A stretch of DNA of 64,000 bases from Owenia fusiformis (Eukaryota > Annelida > Polychaeta > Sabellida > Oweniidae): NCBI GenBank assembly GCA_903813345.2, contig CAIIXF020000010.1, positions 27,676,425 through 27,740,424 of the forward strand, given 5' to 3'. The position numbers were made by a program, and so were the translations under genes. The notes beneath the pieces were generated by a model that did not search any database, was not told the DNA's origin, and saw only the letters and a program-made list of their open reading frames with translations. Of this stretch, positions 61,468-64,000 are shown piece after piece (the first letter of the stretch is position 1; every line of letters begins with the position of its first letter).

Positions 61468-62482
61468 CAGGGTGATCAATAAATAAGGTAAAAGTATCTG
61501 GCATTTTGTAAATATTGGTCCAAACATCCTAAAATTTGGTCAGAGTATACCTTGTACATTTCTTAACTAAAACATATAGATATATAACTACTGAAATCTG
61601 ATTAGTTAATATTATAGTTTCCTTGGCAACTAGAGTCAGTGGTAGCCAAGGCAATTTCATTGCGTTTGAACAAAAAATTGATAAAAGCGCCTCCTTTTCA
61701 AACTGAAAAGAAATAATCTTGGGTGCCAGCATGTATTGTTTTAATACTTTGTTTCCATTAATACATATTTCCCTACAATGTTGATGTTAGATGTCACGGA
61801 AAAGATTATATATAGTGAAAACTGATGTTATAATAGAAAGTCTGCTCGGCACAAACAATACCCAAAGAAGAGATTTGATAAGAGCAAAAAGGAAGAAGAG
61901 GCCTTGAAAATGTATCACATTGCACTGGGATAATGCCCCATCTCACAATTGCTATTTTTACAGTACAAACCATTGAAGCACTGGGTTTCCCACTGTTAGG
62001 TCATGTACTATACTATCCTGACTTGTCCCCTAGCAATTTTACCTTCATTGTGAGCTGAAGAGGGAGTTGAGGGAGTTTCTCATGGAAGACTTGAAGTCAG
62101 CTATCTTGGAAAAGTTGCAGGCTATGGAAAAATGGGTTTAGTTGTTCACAGACTGGAGTAGAAGACATGAACTATATGTTAAAAATAAATGACATTATGT
62201 AGAGTAGTTATAAAGTATAAAATAAGAATATGATATGCCATTTCAATTGTGATTTGAAATATCAAAAGTGGTTCGACTGAAAATTATTTTTTTGATAGTT
62301 GCCCCGGGTGTTCATGCTTTCTGTAGCTATGGCAAACATAACTTAAACCAATCATATCACTATGATCTGTAACTTAATACATCAATTCAAAAATGTTTGA
62401 AAATTATTCTGTGCAAATGTTATGATGATTGGGTAAAATCTGAAGAAATGCTACACACATACCTTATTTATTGATCACCCTG
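61468..62482 (+). mobile_element. mariner element, degenerate, ~1015 bp
   Basis: Left end cagggtgatcaataaataag is matched by its exact reverse complement at the right end (62463-62482). TA precedes the left end (61466-61467). At the right the expected TA is replaced by TTTA, right before another MITE. It encloses a decayed transposase on the plus strand (listed separately), which ties the CAGGGTG-type termini to the mariner family by sequence. Confidence 0.85.
61870..62140 (+). pseudogene. mariner transposase, catalytic-domain remnant
   Basis: The frame at 61920 reads LHWDNAPSHNC, the second catalytic aspartate motif of mariner transposases (HxDNAxxH type). One extra base at about 61959 shifts the frame, after which TVQTIEALGFPLLGHV and LYYPDLSPSNF follow. 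The third catalytic residue, normally the D of SPxDF, is N here. The distance from the aspartate (61929-61931) to that N corresponds to the D34D spacing of animal mariners. Another shift near 62050 leads to LKRELREFLMEDLK and a stop near 62140. The N-terminal helix-turn-helix part is not recognisable. With the substitution and frameshifts the protein cannot be made or active. Confidence 0.86.
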
Positions 62483-62486
62483 TTTA

Positions 62487-62886
62487 CACTGGTGACCCAC
62501 TCGATTACGCTTTTCTGTCAGTATCATATGTTTGCGAAGAAATAGTTCAGAATACCACAGAATCGTCGATTTAATACCTCACTTAAGTTACGTAAACGGA
62601 ACTTCAAAAACGGTTAAGATCTGCATTTCTAACCGATTCCGTTTACATTACGTTAAGTTAGGTATTAAATTGACGATTCTGTTGTCTTCTGGACCATTTG
62701 TTCGCAAACATGTACATTTTCTTGGACATATGATACTGGCACACGTTTATGATAAAAATGTCGTGAGAATTCTCCCCACAATGCGTGAAATAAGGAAAAA
62801 AGAAAAATCGTACCTTTGAGATTTCGACATTTTGTTACCGAAACGAGCCGTTTTGGTAACCAGCGTAATCGATTGGATCACCAGTG
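62487..62886. mobile_element. Hairpin MITE, 400 bp, abutting the mariner end
   Basis: The ends cactggtgacccactcgatt and the complement of cactggtgatccaatcgatt are inverted repeats, both continuing acgct. The inner blocks also pair: cgatttaatacctcacttaa with ttaagttaggtattaaattg, and gtttgcga with tcgcaaac. Nearly the whole element is one imperfect palindrome centred near 62610. It begins four bases after the mariner right end. The 95-codon frame at 62532-62819 is incidental. Confidence 0.82.
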
Positions 62887-63666
62887 GTATACATATATTG
62901 CAACATGGCAACATAGAGATTCGCACATCCTGTAAGTTCAAAGCAATTGCTCACCAGTAAATGTTAGTTGTCAAATCAATTAAATCTCGTCTCCACAGCT
63001 CGTGTTTCTCCATTATGTTACCTCTAAAGGATCTCTAATACTTTGAAGTTACTCATTTAATTGAGCATTTCAACGCAAGTCAATGACAACGTGTGATAAA
63101 CGAAACATTAATGAACAATCTCTAGTCTCATGTAATTATCTAAGAATAATGACATGAAACAGCTTTAATTTACAACAAAAAGTACACGTTGTCTCTACTC
63201 TCCAATTAGAGGGACCAATACAAAATTACAAATAACTTTATATCGAGGAAATGCCTTTTGAACTTCCGACATGGATTACTCGAATGTTTTGTAAATGTGA
63301 ATGATATCAGGCGTTCTTCCTGGCTGGTAATCATGGAATGTAGATAAAGGTTATTTCCACTGTTTCGTGAACAGACAAACCACTCGCACGTAAGAGTCCA
63401 CTGTAAAGATGATAAACTTTATAGATACTAATAGAAGTGACTATGAAACGTTTGAATCTCGCGACATCTTTTTCTAGAATATATCTATGAAGTAACATAT
63501 TCTTTGTTTTTATTTCCTATACAGGAACAACGATTAATTAAATTTAATATGGCCCACTATAGTCCAATAATTTGGCATTCCTAAAATATAGATATAAAAC
63601 AGAAATAGCGCATGTTTGTTACTCATGTATCGCCTGGATTAGTGTTCATGTTGATAATATGTACTT
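62887..63666 (-). other. Trehalase 3' untranslated/downstream region
   Basis: On the minus strand this follows the trehalase stop codon. The first AATAAA on that strand is at 63509-63514, about 155 bases past the stop. No other gene or repeat seen. Confidence 0.5.
63509..63514 (-). terminator. Candidate polyadenylation signal of trehalase
   Basis: tttatt on the plus strand, AATAAA on the minus strand, about 155 bases downstream of the trehalase stop codon. Confidence 0.4.
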
Positions 63667-63792
63667 TCATCCTTCTAAGAGTAAATCTGGGTATTTGTCG
63701 AGGAGCATCATGACGACACCATTACTCCAACCAAAGCCTGTCTGGACGTCGTACTCTCCTCCACTACCGGCCTCCCCCATAGTCACATCGTA
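63667..63792 (-). CDS. Trehalase, last coding exon (C-terminus, 41 residues)
   Basis: Trehalase (glycoside hydrolase family 37) splits trehalose into two glucose molecules, usually outside the cell or on the brush-border membrane. The exon begins after a minus-strand splice acceptor (ttatgaatttttag, AG at 63793-63794) and reads YDVTMGEAGSGGEYDVQ followed by TGFGWSNGVVMMLLDKY, then PDLLLEG and TGA (63667-63669). The block GGGEYxVQxGFGWTNGVxLxLL is the glycine-rich trehalase signature near the C-terminus. The family motif is followed in animals by a short tail, often for a GPI anchor; here only about nine residues follow, so no anchor signal is encoded in this exon. The remaining exons must lie beyond base 64000. 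A 74-codon plus-strand frame across it (63572-63796) is the antisense shadow. Confidence 0.88.
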   Translation of the reverse strand, partial: YDVTMGEAGSGGEYDVQTGFGWSNGVVMMLLDKYPDLLLEG

Positions 63793-63794
63793 CT

Positions 63795-64000
63795 AAAAAT
63801 TCATAAAAGTCCCTCTCACAGAAGAAGTAAGATAGCACACTGTTGTAAAATATATTTGTAAGCCACAGGGAATATTTTTTCAATCATTCAGCAATAACTG
63901 TATAACAATCAAAACAACTTGTATTGAAATATTTTTTCTAAAATATAAAATCTATTTGACAGTGCTTTATCTCATTTAATAATAACTACAATACCTTCTC
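63795..64000 (-). other. Trehalase intron (partial)
   Basis: Upstream of the last exon on the minus strand, AT-rich, with a C/T-containing stretch before the acceptor (ttacttcttctgtgagaggg, then acttttatg). The donor side is outside the window. Confidence 0.6.

Noticed and set aside
63572-63796. 74-codon plus-strand frame at the right edge
   Set aside because: It is antisense to the trehalase exon on the minus strand, which has clear family motifs.

Overview
This window looks like nuclear DNA of a marine-type invertebrate animal. It is AT-rich, gene-poor and heavily loaded with transposon-derived repeats. It shows no operons or bacterial gene signals. The animal assignment rests on an intron-less rhodopsin-family GPCR, one spliced terminal exon of trehalase, a Penelope-like reverse transcriptase, a mariner transposase relic, a LINE reverse transcriptase relic and many short inverted-repeat elements (MITEs). 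I cannot name the phylum from sequence alone; a lophotrochozoan or ambulacrarian would fit. There is no CRISPR array or prokaryotic defence system, and I do not claim a new gene system.

Layout. 1-5999 is a complex satellite: a 1264-bp-period repeat, then a higher-order repeat built from four modules (P 470, Q 91, R 650, S 122 bp) in the order P-Q-R-S-Q-R-S, period 2196 bp, whose first unit lacks exactly one R. 6000-16900 is intergenic with a tRNA-like SINE relic, a TA-flanked MITE, a 629-bp palindromic element, a perfect 33-bp palindrome and a TTAA-flanked MITE. 16890-19059 is a stray, diverged P module split by a 1529-bp foldback element with a perfect 9-bp target duplication. 19858-21395 holds a second 9-bp-duplication MITE and a TA-flanked MITE. 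21671-23345 is a Penelope-like element with tandem terminal repeats. 24364-25305 is a 47-bp minisatellite. 25300-36796 is mostly featureless but contains a cluster of ACGT-, GCGC- and AGCT-centred palindromes at 32000-32660.

36797-37900 is the only complete gene, a peptide-type GPCR of 367 residues. 38788-39950 is a ~420-430-bp tandem repeat. 40376-53808 is dense in MITEs, including three in a row at 44663-45612, and contains an apparently identical 970-bp tandem duplication. 53809-64000 holds an AGTAAT-rich tract, a LINE relic, a dead mariner and an adjoining hairpin MITE. The last coding exon of trehalase lies on the minus strand at 63667-63792, so the rest of that gene lies beyond the right edge.

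The two genes (a receptor and a trehalose hydrolase) have no evident functional link. What holds the window together is repeat biology: nested insertions, foldback elements and satellite rearrangement. All statements come from reading the sequence; no alignment or database search was run.
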